Assembly: GCA_002422985.1 (NCBI GenBank)
Contig: DITZ01000051.1
Coordinates: 882 to 17,843 of the forward strand
DNA: 16,962 nt
Reading direction: 5' to 3'
From: Sphingomonadales bacterium UBA6171
GTDB lineage: Bacteria; Pseudomonadota; Alphaproteobacteria; Sphingomonadales; Sphingomonadaceae
Positions 1-7,532 of the stretch are shown here, in pieces. Both the position numbers and the translations under genes were made by a program. Position 1 is the first letter of the stretch. Every line of letters begins with the position of its first letter. The notes beneath the pieces were generated by a model, which was not told where the DNA came from, did not search any database, and worked only from the letters and a program-made list of their open reading frames with translations.

Positions 1-1149
1 CCCGATGCGCCGCCCGGCACCAAGGGGATTTCGCTGTTCATCTGCCCGAAGTTTCTGGTGAACGCCGATGGCAGCCTTGGCGCACGCAATGATCTGCGCG
101 CCGTTTCCACCGAGCATAAGCTGGGCATCCATGCCAGCCCGACCTGCACCATGGCCTTTGGCGACAATGATGCCTGCGTCGGTTATCTGGTGGGGGCGGA
201 AAATGCCGGGATGCGGGCGATGTTCACGATGATGAACCATGCGCGCATCAATGTGGGCCTGCAGGGCATCGCCATTGCCGAACGCGCCTATGGCGAGGCG
301 CTGGCCTTTGCCCGGCAGCGCGTGCAATCGGCGAAGTTCGGCGGCGGCCGCCAGCCGGTGGCGATTATCGACCATGCCGATGTGCGGCGGATGCTGATGA
401 CCATTCGCGGCTATACACAGGCCGCCCGTGCGATTGCCTGCATGAATGCCGCCGCCGTCGATCGCGCCCATGCCGAGCCGGATGCGGCGCGCCGCGCCGA
501 GGCGCAGGGGCTGGCGGATCTGCTGACGCCCGTCACCAAGGCCTTCTCCACCGATATCGGCGTCGAAATGTCGAGCATGGCGCTGCAAATCTATGGCGGC
601 ATGGGCTTCATCGAGGAAAGCGGCGCGGCACAACATTATCGCGACGCGCGCATCGCCCCGATTTACGAGGGCACGAACGGCATTCAGGCGCTCGATCTGG
701 TGGGGCGCAAGCTGGGGATGGATGGCGGCCGGCACTGGCGCTCTTTGTTGCAGCGCGAGCGGCAGTTCATCGCGGCGCTGCCGCGGTCGGGCGAGCTGGC
801 GCAACTGCTGCCCTGGCTGGAAGACGCGCTGGAGGCGCTGCAAACCGCGAGCGTGTGGATCACCGGCAATGAAGGCGAAAAGCTTGGCGACACGGCCGCC
901 GCCGCCACGCCCTATCTGCGGATGTTCGGCCTGACGCTGGGCGGCACGCTGCTGGCGCGGCAGGCGCTGGAGGCCATGAAGCGGCTGGAACAGGGCGGTG
1001 GCGACGCCCTGTTCCTGAAAGCCAAGATCGCCACCGCGCGCTTTTATGCGGAGCAGATATTGCCCGCCGCGCCGGCGCTTCTGGGGCCGATTACCCGTGG
1101 CGCAGACCTGCTGTTCGCCATTTCGGCGGACGGCCTGACGCCGCGCTAG
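1..1149 (+). CDS. Acyl-CoA dehydrogenase, C-terminal part (5' truncated by window edge)
   Basis: An FAD-dependent enzyme that introduces a 2,3-double bond into an acyl-CoA thioester and passes electrons to electron-transfer flavoprotein. The frame is open from base 1 and gives 382 residues, but the N-terminal FAD/substrate domain starts outside the window. Visible are the end of the beta domain, then the helical C-terminal domain with the signature YGGMGFIEESG (nt 595-627) and PIYEGTNGIQ (nt 658-687). In the second motif the Glu at nt 667-669 is the expected catalytic base. About 160 residues follow this motif, longer than a short-chain enzyme. That extra helical region is typical of the DmdC-like subfamily (3-methylmercaptopropionyl-CoA dehydrogenase and relatives). 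The family call is secure. The substrate is not, and dmdC would be over-annotation. It stops 139 bp before the catalase gene and is probably a separate transcription unit. Confidence 0.93.
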   Translation, partial: PDAPPGTKGISLFICPKFLVNADGSLGARNDLRAVSTEHKLGIHASPTCTMAFGDNDACVGYLVGAENAGMRAMFTMMNHARINVGLQGIAIAERAYGEALAFARQRVQSAKFGGGRQPVAIIDHADVRRMLMTIRGYTQAARAIACMNAAAVDRAHAEPDAARRAEAQGLADLLTPVTKAFSTDIGVEMSSMALQIYGGMGFIEESGAAQHYRDARIAPIYEGTNGIQALDLVGRKLGMDGGRHWRSLLQRERQFIAALPRSGELAQLLPWLEDALEALQTASVWITGNEGEKLGDTAAAATPYLRMFGLTLGGTLLARQALEAMKRLEQGGGDALFLKAKIATARFYAEQILPAAPALLGPITRGADLLFAISADGLTPR

Positions 1150-1205
1150 TTCCGGGCCAGTTTTGGGCTGACGTTGGGCTGATCCTGCCCTTCAATCGGA
1201 TTTTT

Positions 1206-1226
1206 CGATAAGAGCGACGCATATTG
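1206..1226 (+). promoter_or_regulatory. Possible LysR-type (OxyR-like) dyad upstream of catalase
   Basis: CGATA (1206-1210) and TATTG (1222-1226) form an imperfect inverted repeat across an 11-nt spacer, so a T-N11-A pattern characteristic of LysR-family sites is present. It lies 63 bp before the catalase start codon. OxyR commonly controls catalases, but the match to the OxyR half-site ATAG-N7-CTAT is only partial and no oxyR gene is in the window. Treat this as a weak candidate. Confidence 0.22.
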
Positions 1227-1288
1227 CTCGCTGGGGCCATCGCCGGAATCGGTTTAGCCTGTCACCTCAAAGCACAGGAGAGGAAGCC

Positions 1289-2743
1289 ATGAGCAGCACC
1301 CGTCTGACCACAACCGCCGGCAGCCCGATTGCCGACAATCAGAACAGCCTCACCGCCGGCCCGCGCGGGCCGGTGATGATGCAGGACTGGCAATTGATCG
1401 AAAAGCTGGCGCACCAGAACCGGGAGCGTATTCCCGAGCGCGTGGTCCACGCCAAGGGCTGGGGCGCCCATGGCACGCTCACCATCACCAACGACATCAG
1501 CCGCTACAGCCGCGCCGCCATCTTCGGCGCGGTGGGCAGGCAGACGCCGCTCATCGCGCGCTTCTCCACCGTGGCCGGTGAACTGGGCGCGGCCGATGCC
1601 GAACGCGACGTGCGCGGCTTCTCGGTGAAATTCTATACCGAGGAGGGCAATTGGGATCTGGTGGGCAATAATACGCCGGTATTCTTTGTGCGCGACCCGC
1701 TGAAATTCCCGGATTTCATCCACACGCAGAAACGCCACCCGCACAGCAATCTGCGCTCCCCCACCGCCATGTGGGATTTCTGGAGCCTCAGCCCGGAATC
1801 GCTGCATCAGGTGACGATTCTGTTTTCCGATCGCGGCATCCCGGTGGCGCCGATGAACATGGATGGCTTCGGCAGCCACACCTATCGCTTCTGGAATGCC
1901 GATGGCGAAGCCTTCTGGGTGAAGTTCCACTTCAAGAACGCCCAGGGCCACAAGACGTTGACCAACGCGGAATCCCAAGCCGTTATCGGCAGGACCCGCG
2001 AAAGCTATCAGGAGGCGCTGCACGGCACGATTGCGGCCGGCCAATTCCCGAAATGGACGCTGAAAGTGCAGATCATGCCGGAAGCCGAAGCCGCCGAATG
2101 GGAGGCGCGCACCGGCTGGAATCCGTTCGACCTTACCAAGGTGTGGCCGCATGGCGATTATCCGCTGATCGAGGTTGGCGTGATGGAATTGAACCGCAAC
2201 GCCGACAATTATTTCGCCGAGATCGAGCAGCTGGCGTTCAGCCCGTCCAATTTCGTGCCCGGCATCGGCGCCAGCCCGGACAGGATGCTGCAAGCCCGCA
2301 TCTTCTCTTATGCCGATGCCCACCGCTATCGGCTGGGCACACATTATGAGGCATTGCCGGTGAATGCTCCCAAATGCCCGGTGAATCATTATCACAAGGA
2401 TGGCGCGATGAACGCCTTCGGGCACCGGCACGGGCCGGACGACGCCTATTATGAGCCGAACAGCTTCAACGGGCCACAGCAAGACCCGTCGGTCAGCGAG
2501 CCGCCGATCCGCCACACCGGCGTGATCGACCGCTATAACCACCGTGACGGCAATGATGATTATACCCAGCCGGGCAATCTGTTCCGCCTGCTCGATCCGG
2601 CGCAGCAGCAGCGGCTGGGCGAGAATATCGCCGCTTCCATGCAGGCCGTGCCGCAGCATATCATCGACCGGCAGCTGGCGCATTTCGACAAGGCGGATCC
2701 GGCCTATGGCGCATCGGTCCGCGCCGGGCTGGCCAGGGGCTGA
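1289..2743 (+). CDS. kat: Monofunctional haem catalase (small-subunit type)
   Basis: Dismutates hydrogen peroxide to water and oxygen; a cytoplasmic, normally tetrameric haem b enzyme. The 484-residue length fits the small-subunit (clade 3-like) catalases and lacks the extra C-terminal flavodoxin-like domain of large-subunit KatE. The distal haem-pocket His is His54 in RVVHAKG. The conserved Asn lies in VGNNTPVFF (127-128). The proximal haem ligand is Tyr341 in RIFSYADAHRYRLG. The ATG at 1289 is preceded by AGGAGAGGAA at good spacing. The protein starts with a short polar stretch and shows no signal peptide. The gene stands alone, with a convergent regulator gene downstream separated by a strong hairpin. 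The family call is very secure; the choice among katA, katB and similar symbols is not decidable from sequence alone. Confidence 0.97.
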   Translation: MSSTRLTTTAGSPIADNQNSLTAGPRGPVMMQDWQLIEKLAHQNRERIPERVVHAKGWGAHGTLTITNDISRYSRAAIFGAVGRQTPLIARFSTVAGELGAADAERDVRGFSVKFYTEEGNWDLVGNNTPVFFVRDPLKFPDFIHTQKRHPHSNLRSPTAMWDFWSLSPESLHQVTILFSDRGIPVAPMNMDGFGSHTYRFWNADGEAFWVKFHFKNAQGHKTLTNAESQAVIGRTRESYQEALHGTIAAGQFPKWTLKVQIMPEAEAAEWEARTGWNPFDLTKVWPHGDYPLIEVGVMELNRNADNYFAEIEQLAFSPSNFVPGIGASPDRMLQARIFSYADAHRYRLGTHYEALPVNAPKCPVNHYHKDGAMNAFGHRHGPDDAYYEPNSFNGPQQDPSVSEPPIRHTGVIDRYNHRDGNDDYTQPGNLFRLLDPAQQQRLGENIAASMQAVPQHIIDRQLAHFDKADPAYGASVRAGLARG

Positions 2744-2750
2744 ACATCGG

Positions 2751-2776
2751 GGCGGCCCGCCGCGATGCGGGCCGCC
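2751..2776. terminator. Perfect hairpin between convergent catalase and Lrp-type genes
   Basis: GGCGGCCCGC (2751-2760) and GCGGGCCGCC (2767-2776) are exact reverse complements around a 6-nt loop. The stem lies 8 bp after the catalase stop and directly abuts the stop codon of the minus-strand regulator gene (2777-2779). A fully GC stem that reads the same from both sides suits a bidirectional terminator. It lacks a T-run on either side, so it may need Rho or act mainly as an mRNA 3'-end stabiliser. Confidence 0.6.
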
Positions 2777-3241
2777 TCAGCCCAGCGGCCAGCCTTCGAA
2801 CTCCTTGGTGCGGTGCATCACCACCTGACTGGTCACCCGCTCCATCTGCCAGGGGCCGGCGGTCCATCCGGCGGTCAGATCGCGCCATTCGGCCATGTCC
2901 GTCACCAGCACCTTCACCATATAATCCGACCGCCCGCTGATCTCGCTGGCTTCCAGCACGCGCGGCTCATGGCGGAACAGCCCCTCCAGCGCGCGGAAAT
3001 CCTCCGGCAGATGCCGCTTCAGCGTCACCTCGCCATAGATGACAAGGGCAGGCCGCACCCGCTCCACCGCCACCCGCGCGCCATAGCCGGTGATGATGCC
3101 GGCCGCCTCCAGCCGCTTCACCCGCGCCAGACAGGCCGATGGCGAGAGCGCCACGGCGTCTGCCAGCGCCGCATTGGTGATGCGGCCATCGGCCTGCAAC
3201 GCGGCCAAAATTTTCCGGTCCAGCCGGTCCAGCGCTTCCAT
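2777..3241 (-). CDS. Lrp/AsnC family transcriptional regulator
   Basis: A 154-residue DNA-binding regulator. It opens with LDRLDRKILAALQADGR, the usual start of the AsnC-type winged helix-turn-helix. The recognition helix region (about 30-45) contains LSPSACLARVKRLE, followed by AGIITGYGA. The rest is the RAM/effector-binding domain (about 60-150), with GRSDYMVKVLV typical of the ligand pocket region. I chose the ATG at 3239-3241 because it gives the normal family N-terminus and has GGAGAGG just upstream; the frame also extends 13 codons further 5' without family support. It is divergent from astA across an 80-bp gap. Lrp/AsnC proteins commonly sense amino acids and control the adjacent catabolic operon. 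The inference is therefore an arginine-responsive (or arginine-derivative-responsive) local regulator of ast that may also repress itself. Confidence 0.93.
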   Translation of the reverse strand: MEALDRLDRKILAALQADGRITNAALADAVALSPSACLARVKRLEAAGIITGYGARVAVERVRPALVIYGEVTLKRHLPEDFRALEGLFRHEPRVLEASEISGRSDYMVKVLVTDMAEWRDLTAGWTAGPWQMERVTSQVVMHRTKEFEGWPLG

Positions 3242-3251
3242 TGCCTCTCCA

Positions 3252-3277
3252 CCGCAGCTTCTGCGGCCAGTGCCGCA
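3252..3277. promoter_or_regulatory. Nested palindromes in the lrp-type/astA divergent promoter region
   Basis: Two overlapping perfect inverted repeats fill the centre of the 80-bp divergent intergenic region. The first is CCGCAG-CTT-CTGCGG (3252-3266). The second is TGCGGC-CAGT-GCCGCA (3262-3277). They share the central TGCGG element, so three related half-sites are spaced over 26 bp. This suits an operator bound by a multimeric regulator, and the adjacent Lrp/AsnC protein is the obvious candidate. The site is GC-rich, unlike the AT-centred E. coli Lrp consensus, so assignment is by position only. It could instead form a hairpin in one of the leaders. Confidence 0.42.
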
Positions 3278-3321
3278 CAATAGCGTTACACCTGCCCCGC
3301 GACTTCAGGCAAATATCAGCG

Positions 3322-4347
3322 ATGGCCGCCATCGCCTCCGATACCGCCCTTGCCGAGTGGGAAGTGCGCGCCGTTCGCCCGGCAGACCTTGCGGCCCTGC
3401 ATGATCTGGCGCTGTTGACGGGGGGCGGCTTCACCAATCTGCCGCCGGATCGGGATGCGCTTGCCCGTCGCATCGGCTGGTCGGCCGACAGCAACGCCGC
3501 CAGCGTGACCAAAGCCGGCGATGAAATATATATGCTGGTGCTGCACCACCGGCCCAGCGGCCGCATCGGCGGCACCGCCTGCCTGTTCGCCGCCGTTGGC
3601 CAGCGCCATCCCTTTTACAGCTACAAGCTAACCACGCTTTCATCGCACAGCCGCGAGCTGGACCGGGGTTTCCGCACCACCGTGCTGCATCTGGTGAATG
3701 ATTTTGACGGTTGTTCCGAAGTTGGCGGCCTGTTCCTGCACCCCGATCTGCGCACCGCTGGCCTTGGGCGCCTGCTGGCCCGCGCGCGCTATCTGTTCAT
3801 GGCGCGCCATCGGGAACGTTTTGCCGGGCGGGTTCTGGCCGAGCTGCGCGGGGTGATAGACGCGCAGGGCAATTCCCCCTTCTGGGATGGGCTTGCCGGG
3901 CGGTTTTTCGGCATGGATTTTGTGGAGGCGGACCGTTTCAACGGCATCCATGGCAGCCAGTTCATTGCCGACATGATGCCGAAATTCCCCGTCTATGTGG
4001 CGCTGTTGCCGCCAGAGGCGCGGGCGGTGCTGGGGGTGGAACATGCCGCCGGTGCCCGCGCCCGTGGCCTGCTGGAGGCGGAAGGCTTCCAGTTCAACGG
4101 CTATGTCGATATTTTCGACGGCGGCCCGACGATGGACAGCCGTGTCGCGGACCTGCGCGCCGTGCGCGAGGCGGCGGTGCATAACGCCGTGAAGGGGGAG
4201 ATATCGGATATTCGTCTGGTCGCCGCCGGCCGCTGCGCTGATTTCCGCTGCCGCGCCATTCCCGCCGGGGTGTGGCCGGACGGCATAGCCATCGCGCCCG
4301 ATGCCGGCTTCACCATCGGCGAGGAGCTGATCCATGCCCCCTTCTGA
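3322..4347 (+). CDS. astA: Arginine N-succinyltransferase
   Basis: First step of the arginine succinyltransferase (AST) pathway: succinyl-CoA plus L-arginine gives N2-succinylarginine. The 341-residue product is close to the roughly 344 residues of E. coli AstA and resembles it throughout. Near the N-terminus is VRAVRPADLAAL...TGGGFTNLP. The acyl-CoA-binding-like segment is LFLHPDLRTAGLGRLLARAR, followed by MARHRERF and SPFWDGLAGRFFGMDF. FIADMMPKFPVYV precedes the C-terminal domain. The ATG at 3322 gives the usual N-terminus; the frame stays open back to 3241, but that extension would overlap the divergent regulator's start and shows no homology. Shine-Dalgarno support at 3322 is weak. Its stop overlaps the astD start by 14 bp, so the two are translationally coupled. 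This is the single-subunit AstA type, not the two-gene AruF/AruG type. Confidence 0.95.
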   Translation: MAAIASDTALAEWEVRAVRPADLAALHDLALLTGGGFTNLPPDRDALARRIGWSADSNAASVTKAGDEIYMLVLHHRPSGRIGGTACLFAAVGQRHPFYSYKLTTLSSHSRELDRGFRTTVLHLVNDFDGCSEVGGLFLHPDLRTAGLGRLLARARYLFMARHRERFAGRVLAELRGVIDAQGNSPFWDGLAGRFFGMDFVEADRFNGIHGSQFIADMMPKFPVYVALLPPEARAVLGVEHAAGARARGLLEAEGFQFNGYVDIFDGGPTMDSRVADLRAVREAAVHNAVKGEISDIRLVAAGRCADFRCRAIPAGVWPDGIAIAPDAGFTIGEELIHAPF

Positions 4348-5752
4348 AACGCTCATCTCCACCCGTCCGCATGACGGCAGCCTGTTGTGGCAGGGCGCGG
4401 CGGCCACGCCGGCCGCTGTGGCGGCGGCCCTGGCGGCCGCGCGCACGGCGCAGCCGGAATGGGAAGCCGCCGGGCTGGATGCGCGCCTTGCGGTTGTGCG
4501 GGCCTTCAAGGCGGTGGTGGAGCGTGAAGCCGACCCTTTTTCGCGGCTGATTGCCGAGGAAACCGGCAAGCCCCTGTGGGAGGCAAAGGCCGAAGTGGCG
4601 ACCGTTGCCGCCAAGGTGGAGATTTCCATCACCGCGCACGCCGAGCGGACGGGGGACCGGGTGCGGGCCTTTGCCGCCGATGCCGCGGGCGCCACACAGG
4701 CGCTGCGGCACCGGCCGCATGGGGTGCTGGCGGTGCTTGGCCCCTATAATTTCCCCGCGCATTTGCCCAACGGCCATATCGTGCCGGCGCTGCTGGCGGG
4801 CAATGCTGTGCTGTTCAAACCGTCGGAACAGACGCCGGCGACCGGGGCGTTCATGGCCGGGCTGTGGGCGCGCGCCGGGCTGCCGGACGGGCTTTTGGCC
4901 GTGCTGCAAGGCGGTGCCGACGTCGGCCGGGCGCTGGCGGCGGCCGACACGGACGGGCTGCTGTTCACCGGCTCCGCCCAAACCGGCGCGGCGCTGGCGC
5001 GGCAGTTCGCCGATACACCGCACCGAATCCTGGCGCTGGAGATGGGCGGCAATAATCCGCTGATCGTGTGGGGCGCGCAGGATGTGGAGATGGCCGCGCG
5101 CATCATCGTGCAATCCGCCTTCCTGTCGGCCGGCCAGCGCTGCACCTGCGCGCGCCGGCTGATCGTGCGCGATACAGAGGCTGACACGCTGCTGGAGGCG
5201 GTGACGGCGCTGACAGACCGGCTGCGGATCGACCAGCCCTTTGCCGATCCCGCCCCCTTCATGGGGCCGCTGATCGACAATCGCGCGGCGGATGCGCTGC
5301 TTGCGGCAGCCGCGCGAATGCCGGGGCGCACCATCCGGCCGATGGCGCGGGTGCGCGGGCATAGCCTGCCTTTCCTGTCTGCGGGCATCATCGACGTCAG
5401 CGGCCATGCGGTGCCGGATGACGAGCTGTTCGGCCCGCTGTTGCAGGTGCGGCGGGTGGCCGATTTCGCAGCCGCCATCGCGGCGGCCAATGCGACGCGC
5501 TTTGGCCTCTCCGCCGCGCTGCTGGGGGGCGACCGCGCGCTGTTCGACCGTTTCTGGCGCGGCAGCCGGGCGGGCGTGGTCAACTGGAACCGGCCCACCA
5601 ATGGCGCATCATCGGCCGCACCCTTTGGCGGTGTCGGCGCATCGGGCAATCACCGGCCATCGGCCTTTTATGCGGCGGATTATTGCGCCTGGCCTGTTGC
5701 TGGCGTGGAGGCGGAAACGCCGCATATCGCGCCGCTGACGGGGCTGCGCTGA
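4334..5752 (+). CDS. astD: N-succinylglutamate 5-semialdehyde dehydrogenase
   Basis: Fourth AST-pathway step: NAD-dependent oxidation of succinylglutamic semialdehyde to succinylglutamate. It is a 472-residue aldehyde dehydrogenase. Visible are the cofactor-site motif LGPYNFPAHLPNG (about 135-147), the Rossmann motif FTGSAQTG (211-218), the general-base Glu236 in ALEMGGNNP and the nucleophile Cys270 in SAGQRCTCARRL. The paired GQRCTCARRL wording is characteristic of AstD rather than generic aldehyde dehydrogenases. The start at 4334 lies inside the end of astA, with GAGGAG seven bases upstream. The stop shares one base with the astB start. It is about 20 residues shorter than E. coli AstD, mostly at the ends, with no missing core motif. 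Genomic position makes the AstD assignment firm. Confidence 0.95.
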   Translation: MPPSETLISTRPHDGSLLWQGAAATPAAVAAALAAARTAQPEWEAAGLDARLAVVRAFKAVVEREADPFSRLIAEETGKPLWEAKAEVATVAAKVEISITAHAERTGDRVRAFAADAAGATQALRHRPHGVLAVLGPYNFPAHLPNGHIVPALLAGNAVLFKPSEQTPATGAFMAGLWARAGLPDGLLAVLQGGADVGRALAAADTDGLLFTGSAQTGAALARQFADTPHRILALEMGGNNPLIVWGAQDVEMAARIIVQSAFLSAGQRCTCARRLIVRDTEADTLLEAVTALTDRLRIDQPFADPAPFMGPLIDNRAADALLAAAARMPGRTIRPMARVRGHSLPFLSAGIIDVSGHAVPDDELFGPLLQVRRVADFAAAIAAANATRFGLSAALLGGDRALFDRFWRGSRAGVVNWNRPTNGASSAAPFGGVGASGNHRPSAFYAADYCAWPVAGVEAETPHIAPLTGLR

Positions 5753-7041
5753 TGCCGGAACTCACGCTCGACGGGCTGGTGGGGCCAAGCCATAATTATG
5801 CCGGCCTGTCGCTGGGCAATGTGGCGGCCACCAGCAATGCCGGTGCCACCAGCCGGCCGCGCGCCGCCGCGCTCCAGGGGCTGGAAAAGATGCGGCTGAT
5901 GCTGTCGCTGGGCCTGCCGCAGGGGCTGCTGCTGCCGCATGACCGGCCGAACGCCCGGCTGTTGCGCGCGATGGGCTTTGCCGGAGACGATGCGCATTGC
6001 CTGGCGGCGGCACATGCGGCCGATCCCTCGCTGTTTGCCGCTGCGGCATCGGCCAGCGCCATGTGGACGGCCAACGCCGCCACCGTCAGCCCGTCTGCCG
6101 ACACGGCCGATGGCCGCACGCATCTTTCCGTCGCCAATCTTTCCACCATGGCGCACCGCGCGCAGGAGGCGGGCGAAACGCTGGCGCAATTGCGTCTTGC
6201 CTTTGCCGACCCGCGATATTTCGCCGTGCATGCGGCATTGCCATCGTCTTTCGGGGATGAGGGCGCGGCCAATCATATGCGCTTTGCCCCATCCCATGAC
6301 GCAGCCGGGGTGGAGGCCTTTGTCTATGGCGTGAACGGCGGCGGCCGCTATCCGGCGCGGCAGCACCCGCGCGCTTCGGCCGCCATTGCCCGTCGCCATG
6401 GCGTCCGGCAGGCGCTGTTCGTCCAGCAGGCCGATGCGGCGATCGAGGCCGGCGCCTTCCATAATGATGTGGTGGCGGTGGCCAACGGCACGCTGCTGTT
6501 CGCGCATGAACTGGCCTTTCAGCACCGCGCCGAAACGCTGGCCGCGCTGGCGACCGCCATTCAAGGCTTTCAACTGGTGGAGGCCCCGGCCGCGCAAGTG
6601 CCGCTGGCGGACGCCATCGCCTCCTATCTGTTCAACGCCGCGCTGGTGACGGTGGCGGATGGCATGGCGCTCATCCTGCCGGCCGAGGCGCGCGAGACGC
6701 CGACGGTGTGGCGCTGGCTGCAACAGGTGCAGGCAGACGACAGCAATCCGATCCGCCATCTGCATGTGCGCGATCTGCGCGAATCCATGCGCAACGGCGG
6801 CGGCCCGGCCTGTCTGCGGCTGCGGGTGGCGATGCCGGAGGCGGCGCTGGCGGCGGTCGATCCGCGCTTCCTGCTGACGCACCGGAAGCTCGACGGGCTG
6901 GAGGCGCTGGTGACGCAATATTGGCCGGCCGAAATCGCCGCCAGCGACATGGGCAATGCCGATCTGTGGCGGGATTGCCGGGCCGCCCGCATGGCGCTGC
7001 TGGATGCGCTGGAGATTCCCGCCGCCGCCTTATCGGCCTGA
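5752..7041 (+). CDS. astB: N-succinylarginine dihydrolase
   Basis: Second AST-pathway step: hydrolyses N2-succinylarginine to succinylornithine, two ammonia and CO2. The product is 429 residues (E. coli AstB about 447) of the amidinotransferase/arginine deiminase-like fold. The catalytic triad can be placed: Glu170 in FGDEGAANH, His237 in AFHNDVVAVAN and Cys354 in GGGPACLRLRV. The His-to-Cys spacing of 117 equals that in E. coli AstB (His248, Cys365). The N-terminus LTLDGLVGPSHNYAGLSLGN is diagnostic. The ATG at 5752 overlaps the astD stop codon (TGATG), so translation is coupled; the longer frame upstream is read-through of astD sequence. The 3' end overlaps the convergent fliS end by 12 bp. 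No ast gene follows it. Confidence 0.96.
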   Translation: MPELTLDGLVGPSHNYAGLSLGNVAATSNAGATSRPRAAALQGLEKMRLMLSLGLPQGLLLPHDRPNARLLRAMGFAGDDAHCLAAAHAADPSLFAAAASASAMWTANAATVSPSADTADGRTHLSVANLSTMAHRAQEAGETLAQLRLAFADPRYFAVHAALPSSFGDEGAANHMRFAPSHDAAGVEAFVYGVNGGGRYPARQHPRASAAIARRHGVRQALFVQQADAAIEAGAFHNDVVAVANGTLLFAHELAFQHRAETLAALATAIQGFQLVEAPAAQVPLADAIASYLFNAALVTVADGMALILPAEARETPTVWRWLQQVQADDSNPIRHLHVRDLRESMRNGGGPACLRLRVAMPEAALAAVDPRFLLTHRKLDGLEALVTQYWPAEIAASDMGNADLWRDCRAARMALLDALEIPAAALSA

Positions 7042-7488
7042 GCCGGGGCGGCCTGAAACCGGGCGGCCTGAAACCGGGCCAATCTGCCGCCAGGCGTCGC
7101 TCAGCGCGCCCGCCATCGCCTGCGCTTCTGCCAGCGCACCATCGCTGATGCCGTCGCGCATCAGGCCATAGGCACGGCGCAGGCTTTGCGCGACATCGCC
7201 ACCTCGCGCCACGTCCAGCGCCATGTCCAGCCCGTCCACCAGCGCCAGCGACCGTTCAATGGCCTGCAACCGCCGCGCGCGATCGCCCTGTTCGGCGGCG
7301 GTGCGGGCGGCGCGCAACTGCTGGTACAGCCGTTCCAACAGCATCAGGATCAGCTGGTGCGGCGAAGCCCCCGCCACGCGGGCCTCCAGATTGACCGCCT
7401 GATAGTCGCGCAGCGCCGCCCCATTGGTGGCCGGGCGCGGGGACGGGGCAGCCGGTGCGGCGCGCACCGACAATTGCATGGGATGCAT
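7030..7488 (-). CDS. fliS: Flagellar secretion chaperone FliS
   Basis: A cytoplasmic chaperone that binds the C-terminus of newly made flagellin, prevents its polymerisation and helps deliver it to the export gate. The 152-residue product contains the FliS signature YQAVNLEARVAGASPHQLI followed by LMLLERLYQQL, and the later helix LALVDGLDMALD. The core helical bundle is about residues 27-130. It carries about 25 extra proline/alanine-rich residues at the N-terminus and a low-complexity tail of SGRP units made by a 15-bp tandem repeat. The ATG at 7488 has AAGGAGAG at ideal spacing; an internal ATG three codons later is also possible. It is second gene of a fliD-fliS pair, 34 bp after fliD, and its stop lies inside the convergent astB end. 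Confidence 0.88.
   Translation of the reverse strand: MHPMQLSVRAAPAAPSPRPATNGAALRDYQAVNLEARVAGASPHQLILMLLERLYQQLRAARTAAEQGDRARRLQAIERSLALVDGLDMALDVARGGDVAQSLRRAYGLMRDGISDGALAEAQAMAGALSDAWRQIGPVSGRPVSGRPGSGR
7046..7079. repeat. 15-bp tandem repeat at the fliS 3' end
   Basis: The unit GGGCGGCCTGAAACC occurs at 7046-7060 and again, identical, at 7061-7075, with a partial third copy GGGC (7076-7079). It is in frame in fliS and produces the repeated SGRP-type tail of the protein. It begins 4 bp after the astB stop. It looks like replication slippage in a region free to vary. Confidence 0.85.
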
Positions 7489-7500
7489 GGCACTCTCCTT

Positions 7501-7532
7501 GGCTGCTTAACTGTTTGGCTGCTTAGCTGTTT
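7501..7532. repeat. 16-bp tandem duplication over the fliD stop codon
   Basis: GGCTGCTTAACTGTTT (7501-7516) and GGCTGCTTAGCTGTTT (7517-7532) are adjacent copies with a single difference. The fliD stop (TAA on the minus strand, 7523-7525) lies in the second copy. The first copy carries a TAA in another frame and makes up most of the spacer before the fliS ribosome-binding site. Confidence 0.85.

Noticed and set aside
1262..2683. Long open frame (473 codons) antisense to the catalase gene
   Set aside because: Rich in His/Arg/Gly with no family resemblance. It mirrors codon bias of the catalase gene in GC-rich DNA.
3241..3321. Longer astA start at 3241
   Set aside because: The extra 27 residues do not match AstA proteins and would place coding sequence over the divergent promoter region and the regulator's start.
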